Positions 7,668 to 14,946 of a stretch of 64,000 nucleotides of DNA are shown here, piece after piece. Under the pieces are notes generated by a model. The model saw only the letters and a list, made by a program, of their open reading frames with translations, searched no databases and was not told where the DNA came from. A program made the translations under genes and the position numbers. The stretch is from positions 496,001-560,000 of the forward strand of contig WKKR01000001.1 of assembly GCA_009684525.1 (NCBI GenBank), given 5' to 3'. How positions within the stretch are numbered: the stretch's first letter is position 1; each line of letters starts with the position of its first letter. The DNA is from Geobacter sp. GTDB lineage: Bacteria; Desulfobacterota; Desulfuromonadia; Geobacterales; DSM-12255.

Positions 7668-8624
7668 TCAGTTGTCTGCTCCTGCGGCAAAGCGTTCGGC
7701 AACCACCGCTTCAACCGCGCTGTACGGGTCGATGCGCCGGTTGGCCAGATCGTCTACGATCCGGGCAAAACGGCCGTCTGCCTCCAGAGGGGCAAAGACC
7801 TCGGCAAAAAGCCGATCCTTGAGGATCTCCATGAAGGTACGTGCGCCCTTTTCCGCAAGGAAGCGGTGTATGGCCGCAGAACCGAACAGGTGCGAACGGT
7901 GCGTCTCGAACTCCTCCACCAACTCCGCGATCCCGGTCCCCCGGTGTGCCTCGGTCCGCATCACCTTGGGCCGCCAGTCATCGGCCCTGGCACTGTTCAT
8001 CTCCAGCATGGTCGTCAACTCCCGGACCGTCCGGTCGGCATCGGGCCGGTCCGACTTGTTCACCACGAACACGTCGCCGATCTCAAGGATGCCCGCCTTG
8101 ATGGCCTGGATGTCGTCGCCGAGTCCGGGCACCATCACCACCACCGTGGTATGGGCCATTTTGACGATATCCACCTCATCCTGCCCCACCCCGACGGTCT
8201 CGATGATCACCACGTCCATCCCCATGGCGTCCATCACCAGCGCCACGTCCCCGGTGGAACGGGAGACGCCGCCGAGATGGCCACGTGTTGCCAGGCTCCG
8301 GATGAATACCCCTTCGTCGTCGGCATGCCGGTTCATGCGGATGCGGTCCCCCAGGATCGCTCCGCCGGTAAACGGGCTGGTGGGATCGACCGCCACGATG
8401 CCGACCCGCTTGCCGCGACGGCGATACGCCTCGGTGACCTGGTCGACCAGGGTCGATTTGCCGGCTCCGGGGGGTCCGGTGATGCCGATGAGGTAGGCAG
8501 AGCCGCTGTGCGGGTAGAGGAGCTTCAGCTCTTCGCGGGCGCTGGCGTAACCGTCGTCGATATCTCTCATCAGCCGCGCTGCGGCGCGGGTATCCCCCAG
8601 GAGAATCCGTTCTGCAAGTGACAT
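7668..8624 (-). CDS. meaB: Methylmalonyl-CoA mutase-associated G3E GTPase MeaB (ArgK family)
   Basis: A 318-residue G3E-family GTPase. The Walker A loop is GPPGAGKST (residues ~52-60), with switch sequences VDPTSPF and ETVGVGQDE and the base motif NKSDRPD. MeaB loads adenosylcobalamin on to methylmalonyl-CoA or related mutases and protects them from inactivation. The free B12-binding mutase subunit lies 163 bp upstream on the same strand and the adenosyltransferase beyond it. The catalytic mutase chain is not in this window. Confidence 0.95.
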   Translation of the reverse strand: MSLAERILLGDTRAAARLMRDIDDGYASAREELKLLYPHSGSAYLIGITGPPGAGKSTLVDQVTEAYRRRGKRVGIVAVDPTSPFTGGAILGDRIRMNRHADDEGVFIRSLATRGHLGGVSRSTGDVALVMDAMGMDVVIIETVGVGQDEVDIVKMAHTTVVVMVPGLGDDIQAIKAGILEIGDVFVVNKSDRPDADRTVRELTTMLEMNSARADDWRPKVMRTEAHRGTGIAELVEEFETHRSHLFGSAAIHRFLAEKGARTFMEILKDRLFAEVFAPLEADGRFARIVDDLANRRIDPYSAVEAVVAERFAAGADN

Positions 8625-8691
8625 GGTCGTACCCTTCTTTCCAGCAATAGTTCAAGCAAAACGGCATAGGCAGACACCACCCCGGCATGGC

Positions 8692-8717
8692 GAAGGCGAG
8701 GGATTCCCCTCGCCTTC
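8692..8717. repeat. Perfect 11-bp inverted repeat between the mutase subunit and meaB
   Basis: GAAGGCGAGGG and CCCTCGCCTTC face each other across a 4-nt loop. There is no T-run on the minus strand, so it is more likely an mRNA-processing or partial-termination hairpin than a full terminator. Confidence 0.7.
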
Positions 8718-8787
8718 ATATGCCCTGGCATCCATCTCGCCGTCGATCATCACGTCGAGCTACGCAAGTCCCGGAACCTCCCGGAAC

Positions 8788-9192
8788 TCATGCGCGCGGG
8801 TGCACGTTGTCCCTGACCCACTTGACAATATCCTCGGTGGAGGACCCCGGCGTGAAGACCTCCTTGAGACCGGCGTTCTTCAGACCGGGGATGTCGTCAT
8901 CAGGGATCACCCCGCCGCCAAAGACCATGATGTCGTCGGCGTCTTTCTCTTTCAGGAGCTGGCAGACCCTGGGAAGAAGGGTGTTGTGCGCACCGGAAAG
9001 GATGGAAAGCCCCACACAGTCCACATCCTCCTGTATGGCGGCAGAGACGATCTGCTCCGGGGTCTGGTGCAGACCAGTGTAGATAACCTCGAAACCCGCA
9101 TCGCGGAAGGCCCTGGCAATGATCTTCGCCCCCCTGTCGTGGCCATCCAGGCCCGGCTTTCCAACCAGTACGCGTAACGTTCTTTCAGCCAT
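8788..9192 (-). CDS. Free-standing cobalamin-binding subunit of a methylmalonyl-CoA-type mutase
   Basis: A 134-residue protein that is entirely a B12-binding Rossmann domain. The base-off/His-on motif D16-G-H18-D-R-G21 is present, followed by GLSILSGAH and GGGVIPDDD, all typical of the C-terminal domain of methylmalonyl-CoA mutase. H18 should supply the lower cobalt ligand. In split mutases this chain pairs with a separate substrate-binding TIM-barrel chain, absent here. The flanking cobO and meaB genes supply the cofactor and the chaperone. The natural substrate (methylmalonyl-, isobutyryl-, ethylmalonyl- or 2-hydroxyisobutyryl-CoA) cannot be told from this subunit. Confidence 0.93.
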   Translation of the reverse strand: MAERTLRVLVGKPGLDGHDRGAKIIARAFRDAGFEVIYTGLHQTPEQIVSAAIQEDVDCVGLSILSGAHNTLLPRVCQLLKEKDADDIMVFGGGVIPDDDIPGLKNAGLKEVFTPGSSTEDIVKWVRDNVHPRA

Positions 9193-9247
9193 GGTCGATC
9201 TCCTTGTAGGGTGAAAATAGCTTCAACTCGCTCAGAGCCGTAAATCC

Positions 9248-9778
9248 TTATTTCTCGATGCCAATCCGGGCGGGGACGCCGGCGCGGTAATAGTGCTTTA
9301 CCTCCCGCATCTCCGTCACCAAGTCCGCGGCATCGATAACGCGCTGGTCGGCATTTCTTCCGGTCAGGACCAGCTCCACGCCAGGCGCCCTGACAGCGAT
9401 ACATGCCAGCACCTCCTCGACGGTCAACAGGCCGAAGCCGACCGCCCCGTTCACCTCGTCCAGGATCACCAGGTCGTAGTTGCCGCCACTCACGGCTTCA
9501 TGCCCAAGTGCCAGGGCCTCCAGGGCCAGGCGCCGGTCTTCCGGGTCAGGGTTGTCGCGGTTGACCCAGCCGGGCCGGCCAAAAGGGACAATGGTCAGGA
9601 GGGGCGCAAGTCGTTCCGCGGCAAGGTGCTCGCCGTAGGGACCGCCCCCCTTCATGAACTGGATCATCAGGACCTTGAGCCCCCTGCCGCAGGCGCGAAA
9701 GGCTAATCCCAGGGCAGCGGTCGTCTTTCCCTTGCCGTTTCCGGTATAGACCTGCACCAGTCCCTGTTCGAGCGGCAT
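9248..9778 (-). CDS. cobO: Cob(I)alamin adenosyltransferase, CobO/BtuR type
   Basis: A 176-residue protein from the ATG at 9778, preceded by GGAGG. The N-terminal P-loop GNGKGKTTAALG (residues ~13-24) and the motif LVILDEVNGAVGFGLL match the CobA/CobO/BtuR family, which transfers adenosyl from ATP to cob(I)alamin. The C-terminal TEMREVKHYYRAGVPARIGIE is also typical. A longer frame reaches back to 9889, but it has no ribosome site and family members begin near the P-loop. The product is the cofactor for the adjacent mutase subunit. I see no cobalamin riboswitch upstream. Confidence 0.93.
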   Translation of the reverse strand: MPLEQGLVQVYTGNGKGKTTAALGLAFRACGRGLKVLMIQFMKGGGPYGEHLAAERLAPLLTIVPFGRPGWVNRDNPDPEDRRLALEALALGHEAVSGGNYDLVILDEVNGAVGFGLLTVEEVLACIAVRAPGVELVLTGRNADQRVIDAADLVTEMREVKHYYRAGVPARIGIEK

Positions 9779-9961
9779 GCACCCTCCTGGCCCCCCCACA
9801 TCCGCGAAAATCGCGGCAGGCGGCATTTCGGTATAACTTTCCATTACTTCGGATTTTAATGATGACGCAGAAATATAGCAGGAGTGCAACGGGAGGTCAA
9901 GGCGTATTAGCCGTGCAACGGCACTGGTCAGGCGATTGGCCGGCCCGTCAACACAACGTTC

Positions 9962-9990
9962 TTGACAGGGAATTGAACATTTGCTATTGA
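9962..9990 (+). promoter_or_regulatory. Sigma-70 promoter of tRNA-Val
   Basis: TTGACA (9962-9967), a 17-bp spacer and TATTGA (9985-9990) end 11 bp before the tRNA. Confidence 0.8.
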
Positions 9991-10001
9991 AAGAGTGCTT
10001 G

Positions 10002-10076
10002 GGGCGCTTAGCTCAGCGGGAGAGCACTGCCTTCACACGGCAGGGGTCACTGGTTCAATCCCAGTAGCGCCCACCA
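10002..10076 (+). tRNA. tRNA-Val (anticodon CAC)
   Basis: A 75-nt gene with encoded CCA. Acceptor GGGCGCT pairs with AGCGCCC, stem CTGCC/GGCAG holds the loop TTCACAC (anticodon CAC), and the T-arm carries GGTTCAATCC. Confidence 0.95.
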
Positions 10077-10085
10077 GGAACGACA

Positions 10086-10119
10086 ATGGGTTAGCCCCAC
10101 CAGGCTAACCCATTTTTTA
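10086..10119 (+). terminator. Terminator of tRNA-Val
   Basis: ATGGGTTAGCC and GGCTAACCCAT form an 11-bp stem followed by TTTTTTAT. Confidence 0.9.
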
Positions 10120-10166
10120 TGTGTACCATCCCCCGGTGCGCAGACAACCTCGGAACAGAGACCGCT

Positions 10167-11048
10167 ATGACAAACAAATCGGCACGCACACCAGCGCAGG
10201 ATGCACACCATCTCGACCAGCTGTCGTTCTTTCCGGAAACCGTGATGCAGCAGGCACCACCGCCCCCGGCTCCGGCTACCACGAGCTACCAGAAGGGCCG
10301 GCTCTACCGTGTCGCTGTTGCCGATCTGCTTCCCGATCCGTCACAGCCCCGCAAGCACTTCGACAAAGAGTCCCTTGACGAACTGGCAATCTCCATAGCC
10401 CGTCATGGGCTCCTTCAGCCGGTGATCTTTCGCCAGGAACCCGACGGCAGCATTTTCACAGTCGCCGGTGGCCGCAGACTCGCCGCAGCTCGCCAGGCCG
10501 GGCTAAAGACCATTCCAGCCATCTGCAGCGACGGCCAGGCAGCCGAGATCGCCCTGGTGGAAAACCTTATCCGTCAGGATCTCGGCTGCATCGAAGAGGC
10601 AGAGGCCGTGGAACGGCTCAAGAGCTCGCACGACTATACCCTTGCCGATCTCTCCGCCATCCTCGGCAAGTCGGTCTCCACCCTTTCCGAGATCATCTCC
10701 CTGACCCGGCTCCCGCTGGAGATCCGCGACGAATGCCGCCCCCGCCGCGACCTGGCCCGCAGCATCCTGGTGGAGATCGCCAAGCTCTCAACCACCGAGG
10801 AGATGCTTGCCCTCTACCGGCGCTATAACCGGGAAGGGCTGTCGCGCGCGGCCCTGCGTTCCCGCACCTCGGCAAAACAGGCCGTCAGTCCGGGTTACCA
10901 CCGGCTCTGCCGCTCATTTTCGAAAAAAATTACAGCCATTGACGTGACCGCCCTGCAGGGGAAAGAGCGTGTGAAGGTGAAGACAGAACTGGAAGGGCTC
11001 AGGGAGATCATCGACCGGCACCTGGCGGAACTGGTCGACGAGAGGTAA
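10167..11048 (+). CDS. ParB/Spo0J-like partition-family protein, orphan
   Basis: A 293-residue protein. A 40-residue Gln/Pro-rich leader precedes the ParB N-terminal (CTPase/nuclease-like) domain. Box signatures are LLPDPSQPRKHFD (~54-66), GLLQPVIFRQ, GGRRLAAARQAG (~101-112) and ALVENLIRQDLG (~129-140). A helix-turn-helix region follows (~155-190, TLADLSAILGKSVSTLSEI). The C-terminal dimerisation part is short. No ParA lies nearby, and the chromosomal parAB pair normally sits near the origin, so this is probably an accessory ParB-like DNA-binding protein. The ATG at 10167 has only a weak ribosome site; a start at 10119 would overlap the tRNA terminator and is less likely. Confidence 0.88.
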   Translation: MTNKSARTPAQDAHHLDQLSFFPETVMQQAPPPPAPATTSYQKGRLYRVAVADLLPDPSQPRKHFDKESLDELAISIARHGLLQPVIFRQEPDGSIFTVAGGRRLAAARQAGLKTIPAICSDGQAAEIALVENLIRQDLGCIEEAEAVERLKSSHDYTLADLSAILGKSVSTLSEIISLTRLPLEIRDECRPRRDLARSILVEIAKLSTTEEMLALYRRYNREGLSRAALRSRTSAKQAVSPGYHRLCRSFSKKITAIDVTALQGKERVKVKTELEGLREIIDRHLAELVDER

Positions 11049-11118
11049 CACGACACCCGCTTTCGGCATGCCGAAGCTCCCAGAGAAAGACGCCGGAAAG
11101 AGTGCCGGCAAGGGACGT

Positions 11119-11604
11119 TCAGGAGGCGCAGTCGTCAGGATCACCCTGGATCTTGGCTATGGCATGGGGGATGGCGGGCCAGACCGCTTCGAGGTTCTCC
11201 ACGGCCCCCTTGGGGCTGCCGGGGAGATTGATGATGAGGGTCGACTTCAGGATGCCGGCAACCGCCCTGGAGATGAGGGCATGCGGAGTCTTTTCCCGGC
11301 TCGCCCGGCGCATCTCCTCGCCGAATCCGGGTATGACCCGTTCCACCACATCCAGGGTAGCATCCGGCGTCACATCGCGGGGCGAAACCCCGGTGCCGCC
11401 AGTGGTGAGCACCAGGTCGACGCTGCCGCTTGCCGCCCAGGATGCCAGCCGTTCGGCAATCATCCCGCGCTCGTCCGGCAGCAATTCGGTTGCACAGACA
11501 GTCGCCCCCTTCCCTTCCAGCCAGCTTTGCAGTGCCGGGCCGCTCAGGTCCTGCCGCTCGCCGCGGGCCCCCTTGTCGCTCAGGGTCAGGATTGCCACCC
11601 TCAT
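11119..11604 (-). CDS. Molybdenum cofactor protein of the MogA/MoaB family
   Basis: A 161-residue protein from the ATG at 11604, overlapping the moaC stop by four bases (ATGA), which suggests coupled translation. It has the molybdopterin-binding motifs LVLTTGGTGVSPRDVTPDAT and NLPGSPKGAVENL. MogA/MoaB proteins adenylylate molybdopterin before MoeA inserts molybdate. In bacteria with one such gene beside moeA, this adenylylating role is the likely one. It is the last gene of the block moaA-MOSC-moeA-moaC-mog on the minus strand. Confidence 0.93.
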   Translation of the reverse strand: MRVAILTLSDKGARGERQDLSGPALQSWLEGKGATVCATELLPDERGMIAERLASWAASGSVDLVLTTGGTGVSPRDVTPDATLDVVERVIPGFGEEMRRASREKTPHALISRAVAGILKSTLIINLPGSPKGAVENLEAVWPAIPHAIAKIQGDPDDCAS

Positions 11605-12086
11605 AATGTCTCTCCCCGGCGGTAGCTGCCGCTCTTGCCGCCATCCTTGGCGAGCAGCACCACCTCTTCGATGGCTATCCCCTTGTCCACGCCCTTGCAC
11701 ATGTCATAGACCGTGAGCGCCGCAACACTGGCGGCCACCATCGCCTCCATCTCCACGCCGGTCCGTTCCAGGGCCTTCACCGTTGCCCTGATCGCCACCA
11801 CCCCCGTTTCCGGAACCGGTGCGAACTCAATGGCAACATGGTGGATGGCGAGCGGATGGGCAAGGGGGATCAGGTCCGGGGTCCGTTTTGCCGCCTGAAT
11901 CCCTGCAAGCCGGGCAACCCCCAGCACATCCCCCTTGACACCCCCCCCCTCCAGGATCGACCGGAGTATGGCAGGGGTGAGCCGCACCCTGGCAGAGGCA
12001 ACGGCAGCCCTCAAGGTCGGCTCCTTGGCGCTCACATCCACCATGATCGCCTGGCCGCGACTGTCAAAATGATTGAAAGCCATCAT
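11601..12086 (-). CDS. moaC: Cyclic pyranopterin monophosphate synthase
   Basis: A 161-residue protein. The signatures KRTPDLIPLAHPLAIHHV and GVEMEAMVAASVAALTVYDM are characteristic of MoaC, which completes the first step of molybdopterin synthesis together with MoaA. GGAGGAG precedes the ATG at 12086; a second ATG follows immediately and cannot be excluded. The gene begins 21 bp after moeA and overlaps the next gene by four bases. Confidence 0.96.
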   Translation of the reverse strand: MMAFNHFDSRGQAIMVDVSAKEPTLRAAVASARVRLTPAILRSILEGGGVKGDVLGVARLAGIQAAKRTPDLIPLAHPLAIHHVAIEFAPVPETGVVAIRATVKALERTGVEMEAMVAASVAALTVYDMCKGVDKGIAIEEVVLLAKDGGKSGSYRRGETL

Positions 12087-12107
12087 GCTCCTCCACGTCT
12101 GATTCCC

Positions 12108-13322
12108 TCAGCACTCCACCAACCACTGCCGCTCGCCGAGCACCAGGACGCCAACCTCGCTCCCGGCAGGGAGCGTCTCCTTGCCCGGTGCCAGTGGCAC
12201 GATGCCGTCTGCCGCAACCTGGGTACGGAGGAAACTAGTCTTCTGGTCTCCCGAAGAAGAGGCGGACCAGGCACCGTCGGCATAGGAAAGCCTCACCCGC
12301 AGCAGCGTCGTCTTCCCTTCGCGGGGGCGGGCATCTTCGGCAAGGATGGCCCTGACCGGGACCTTGAACAGCCTGGCATGCCCCATCAGCTTGAGCAGCG
12401 CCGGCCTGACCAGCATCTCGAAGGTGAGGAGCGTGGAGACGGGATTGCCGGGCAGGGAAAAGACCGGCACCGCTCCCTTCATGCCGAACGCGGTCGGCCC
12501 ACCCGGCTTGACCTTGACCTTCCAGAAGAGCTGGCGAACCCCGAGCTCTGCCAGGACGTCCCGCACCAGGTCGCGGTCACCGGCAGAGACCCCCGCCGAG
12601 GTGATGACCGCATCGGCGCTCAGGGCAGCGGTCAGGAGCCGGCGATGGCTGTCGAGATCGTCGCGGGCGATGCCGATCATCACCGGTTCGGCCCCGATCT
12701 CCCTGATGGCGGCTGCCAGGGCCAGGGAATTGCTGTTGATGACGCAGCCGGGCTCCGGCAGCTGGCCCAGCTCGACCAGCTCGTCGCCGGTTGCCACGAC
12801 AGCCACCCTGGCCCGCCGATAGACCGGGACCAGCGCCTTGCCCAGCGATGCCAGCATGTTGATCTCCGCCGGCCGGATCAGGGTGCCGGGTCCGGCGATG
12901 GTCTGGCCGGCCCGCACATCCTCGCCGCGAAACCGGATATGCTGTCCCATCCTGACCGGGTCAGAGAAGGTGACCTGCCCGTCACGCTCCTCGGCCTCCT
13001 CCACCGGGACAACCAGGTCGCTGCCGGCGGGGATCGGCGCGCCGGTCATGATCTTGACCGCCTCCCCCTGCCGTACCTGGGGCACCAGCTCATTCCCCGC
13101 CGGCAGAAAGCCGGTGACGCGAAATGATGCACAGGGGGTACAGTCGACATGGCGGACGGCATATCCGTCCATTGCCGAGTTGTCGACCATCGGCAGATCC
13201 CAGAGGGCGACAATCTCCCCGGCAATGACCCTGCCGAGGGCGCTCCCCAGTTCCACGAGCTCCGTGTCGAGCGGCGTAACCGAATCGAGTATCTGTGTCA
13301 AGGCTTGCGCCAACGTCGTCAT
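12108..13322 (-). CDS. moeA: Molybdopterin molybdenumtransferase
   Basis: A 404-residue protein with the MoeA domain order. The N-terminal part has PMVDNSAMDGYAV, then KIMTGAPIPAGSD, then the MogA-like domain with VVATGDELVELG, SAGVSAGDRD and VFSLPGNPVSTLLTFE. A small C-terminal domain ends at residue 404. It inserts molybdate into adenylylated molybdopterin. The start overlaps the stop of the MOSC gene by four bases. Confidence 0.96.
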   Translation of the reverse strand: MTTLAQALTQILDSVTPLDTELVELGSALGRVIAGEIVALWDLPMVDNSAMDGYAVRHVDCTPCASFRVTGFLPAGNELVPQVRQGEAVKIMTGAPIPAGSDLVVPVEEAEERDGQVTFSDPVRMGQHIRFRGEDVRAGQTIAGPGTLIRPAEINMLASLGKALVPVYRRARVAVVATGDELVELGQLPEPGCVINSNSLALAAAIREIGAEPVMIGIARDDLDSHRRLLTAALSADAVITSAGVSAGDRDLVRDVLAELGVRQLFWKVKVKPGGPTAFGMKGAVPVFSLPGNPVSTLLTFEMLVRPALLKLMGHARLFKVPVRAILAEDARPREGKTTLLRVRLSYADGAWSASSSGDQKTSFLRTQVAADGIVPLAPGKETLPAGSEVGVLVLGERQWLVEC

Positions 13323-13783
13323 GACTCCCCTCCTGCAGGACTCCCGGTCTCGGGAAAGACCTGCGTGATCTCGTCTCCGGGCTGTATGGTCCCCCCCCGC
13401 AGCACGCGGGCGAAGATTCCCTCCTTCGGCATCACGCAGTCGCCGGCCTGGTGGTAGATGGCGCAGCGGCTATGGCACTCCTTGCCGAGCTGGGTGATCT
13501 CCAGCAGCGCATCGGCAATCGCCAGCCGGTCCCCCACCTTGAGGGCGATCAGCTCGATGCCGGCGGTGGTGATGTTCTCGGCAAAGTCCCCACTGGAGAC
13601 ATCCAGCCCGAGCGCGCGCATCTTGGCGATGCTCTCGCTGGCCAAAAGGCTCACCTGGCGATGCCAGTCACCGGCATGGGCATCCCCTTCGATGCCATGA
13701 CCGACCACCAGTTCGACCCTGGGGACCGGCACCTTCCGCTCCCCCTTCTCCTTGCTCACGCAGACCGCTGTTACGCTGGCCAT
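13319..13783 (-). CDS. MOSC domain protein
   Basis: A 154-residue protein that is almost entirely a MOSC domain (GIEGDAHAGDWHRQVSLLA, GDFAENITTAGIEL, LGKECHSRCAIYHQAGDCVM). The conserved cysteine region (CHSRC) is proposed to handle sulfur for molybdenum enzymes. The ATG at 13783 was chosen because an earlier start would run into the moaA stop at 13800. It sits between moaA and moeA in the cofactor operon, which supports a role in making or modifying the cofactor. Confidence 0.92.
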   Translation of the reverse strand: MASVTAVCVSKEKGERKVPVPRVELVVGHGIEGDAHAGDWHRQVSLLASESIAKMRALGLDVSSGDFAENITTAGIELIALKVGDRLAIADALLEITQLGKECHSRCAIYHQAGDCVMPKEGIFARVLRGGTIQPGDEITQVFPETGSPAGGES

Positions 13784-13799
13784 CTCTCCTCCATTTTGC

Positions 13800-14816
13800 C
13801 TATCCGCCGATCTTGGCCATGACAAACGGCTCGTGTTCGCAGCCACAGCGGTTCATCCCGTGCCGGTGCGGCTTCTCTTCCACCAGCCGGCGCAGGGCCT
13901 CCCGCAGCCCCTCGCCATCCTCAGGCCGAAGGAATGGCTTCAGGTCGATGCCCGCTGCGGAAAAGAGACAACTGCGCGCCTCTCCGGCCGCCGTGACCCG
14001 AATCCTGTTGCAATCGCTGCAGAAGTGCCCCGAAACCGGGGTAATGATGCCAAAGGTTCCTCTGGCCCCTTCGATCCTGAAATCCTGGGACGGCCCGGCA
14101 TAGGGGCCCCGATCGACCAGGGCGAAGCGGAACCGTTTCGCCAGGCGCTCCAGGATCTCGCTGCCGGGAACGATCTGCTCCTGCCAGCCGCTATCCTGCA
14201 GGGTCGGCATGTATTCGATGAAGCGGACCGCAAAGGGGCTCTCCAGGGTCAGTCGGGCAAACGCCTCGATCTCGGCATCGTTGACCCCGCGCATGACCAC
14301 CATGTTGAGCTTGAGGGGGAGACCGGCACTATCCGCAGCAGCCAGCCCGGCTAGGACGCGGGCCAGATCGCCACCGCGGGTGATGGCGGCAAAGGTCGCC
14401 GGATCGAGCGAATCGAGACTGACGTTGACCCGCTGCACGCCGGCGTGCCTGAGATCGGCAGCCAGCTCTGCCAGGAGCAGCCCGTTGGTGGTGAGCACCA
14501 GGTGCCTGAGCCCCGGCAGCCCGGCCAGCCGGGCCAGGAACGAGGTAATGCCGCGTCTCACCAGCGGCTCCCCGCCGGTCACCCGCACCTTTTCCACCCC
14601 GAGTTGCACCGCTGTCCGGGCGATCAGCAGCAACTCCTCGTAACTGAGGATATCGCCGTGGGCAAGCTTTTCCACACCCTTGTCGGGCATGCAGTAGTGG
14701 CAGCGGAGATTGCAGCGATCGGTCACGGAAAGCCGCAGATAATTGATGGTCCGCCCGAAGGTATCAACCAGCTGCACGCGCTGATCCTCTCCCGGCTCGA
14801 ACGATTGGGATGTCAC
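13800..14816 (-). CDS. moaA: GTP 3',8-cyclase, radical SAM
   Basis: A 338-residue protein with both MoaA iron-sulfur motifs: C35-x3-C39-x2-C42 (RCNLRCHYCMP) for SAM, and a C-terminal CSDCNRIRVTAAGEARSC set. The C-terminal double glycine (AKIGG) needed for GTP cyclisation is intact. The start is GTG at 14816, preceded by a GGGGGG run. It catalyses the first step of molybdopterin synthesis and heads the minus-strand block that continues through MOSC, moeA, moaC and the mog-like gene. Confidence 0.96.
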   Translation of the reverse strand: MTSQSFEPGEDQRVQLVDTFGRTINYLRLSVTDRCNLRCHYCMPDKGVEKLAHGDILSYEELLLIARTAVQLGVEKVRVTGGEPLVRRGITSFLARLAGLPGLRHLVLTTNGLLLAELAADLRHAGVQRVNVSLDSLDPATFAAITRGGDLARVLAGLAAADSAGLPLKLNMVVMRGVNDAEIEAFARLTLESPFAVRFIEYMPTLQDSGWQEQIVPGSEILERLAKRFRFALVDRGPYAGPSQDFRIEGARGTFGIITPVSGHFCSDCNRIRVTAAGEARSCLFSAAGIDLKPFLRPEDGEGLREALRRLVEEKPHRHGMNRCGCEHEPFVMAKIGG

Positions 14817-14946
14817 CCGTTTCCCCCCTGCTCTGTCTGTTGATTCATGCAGCGGCCCACTGAGCGCTTATAACACACCCCTGCGAATTTGCAAACGCAC
14901 AGGGGATGGCATTACAGGCATGAACGCACAGGGATGTGACCAAGGA

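Noticed and set aside
9779-9889. Longer N-terminus for cobO
   Set aside because: No ribosome site near 9889 and no family similarity before the ATG at 9778, which has GGAGG.
9779-10001. Cobalamin riboswitch upstream of cobO
   Set aside because: Only a GGCACTGG fragment resembles the B12 box; the rest of the aptamer is missing and the region holds the tRNA-Val promoter.
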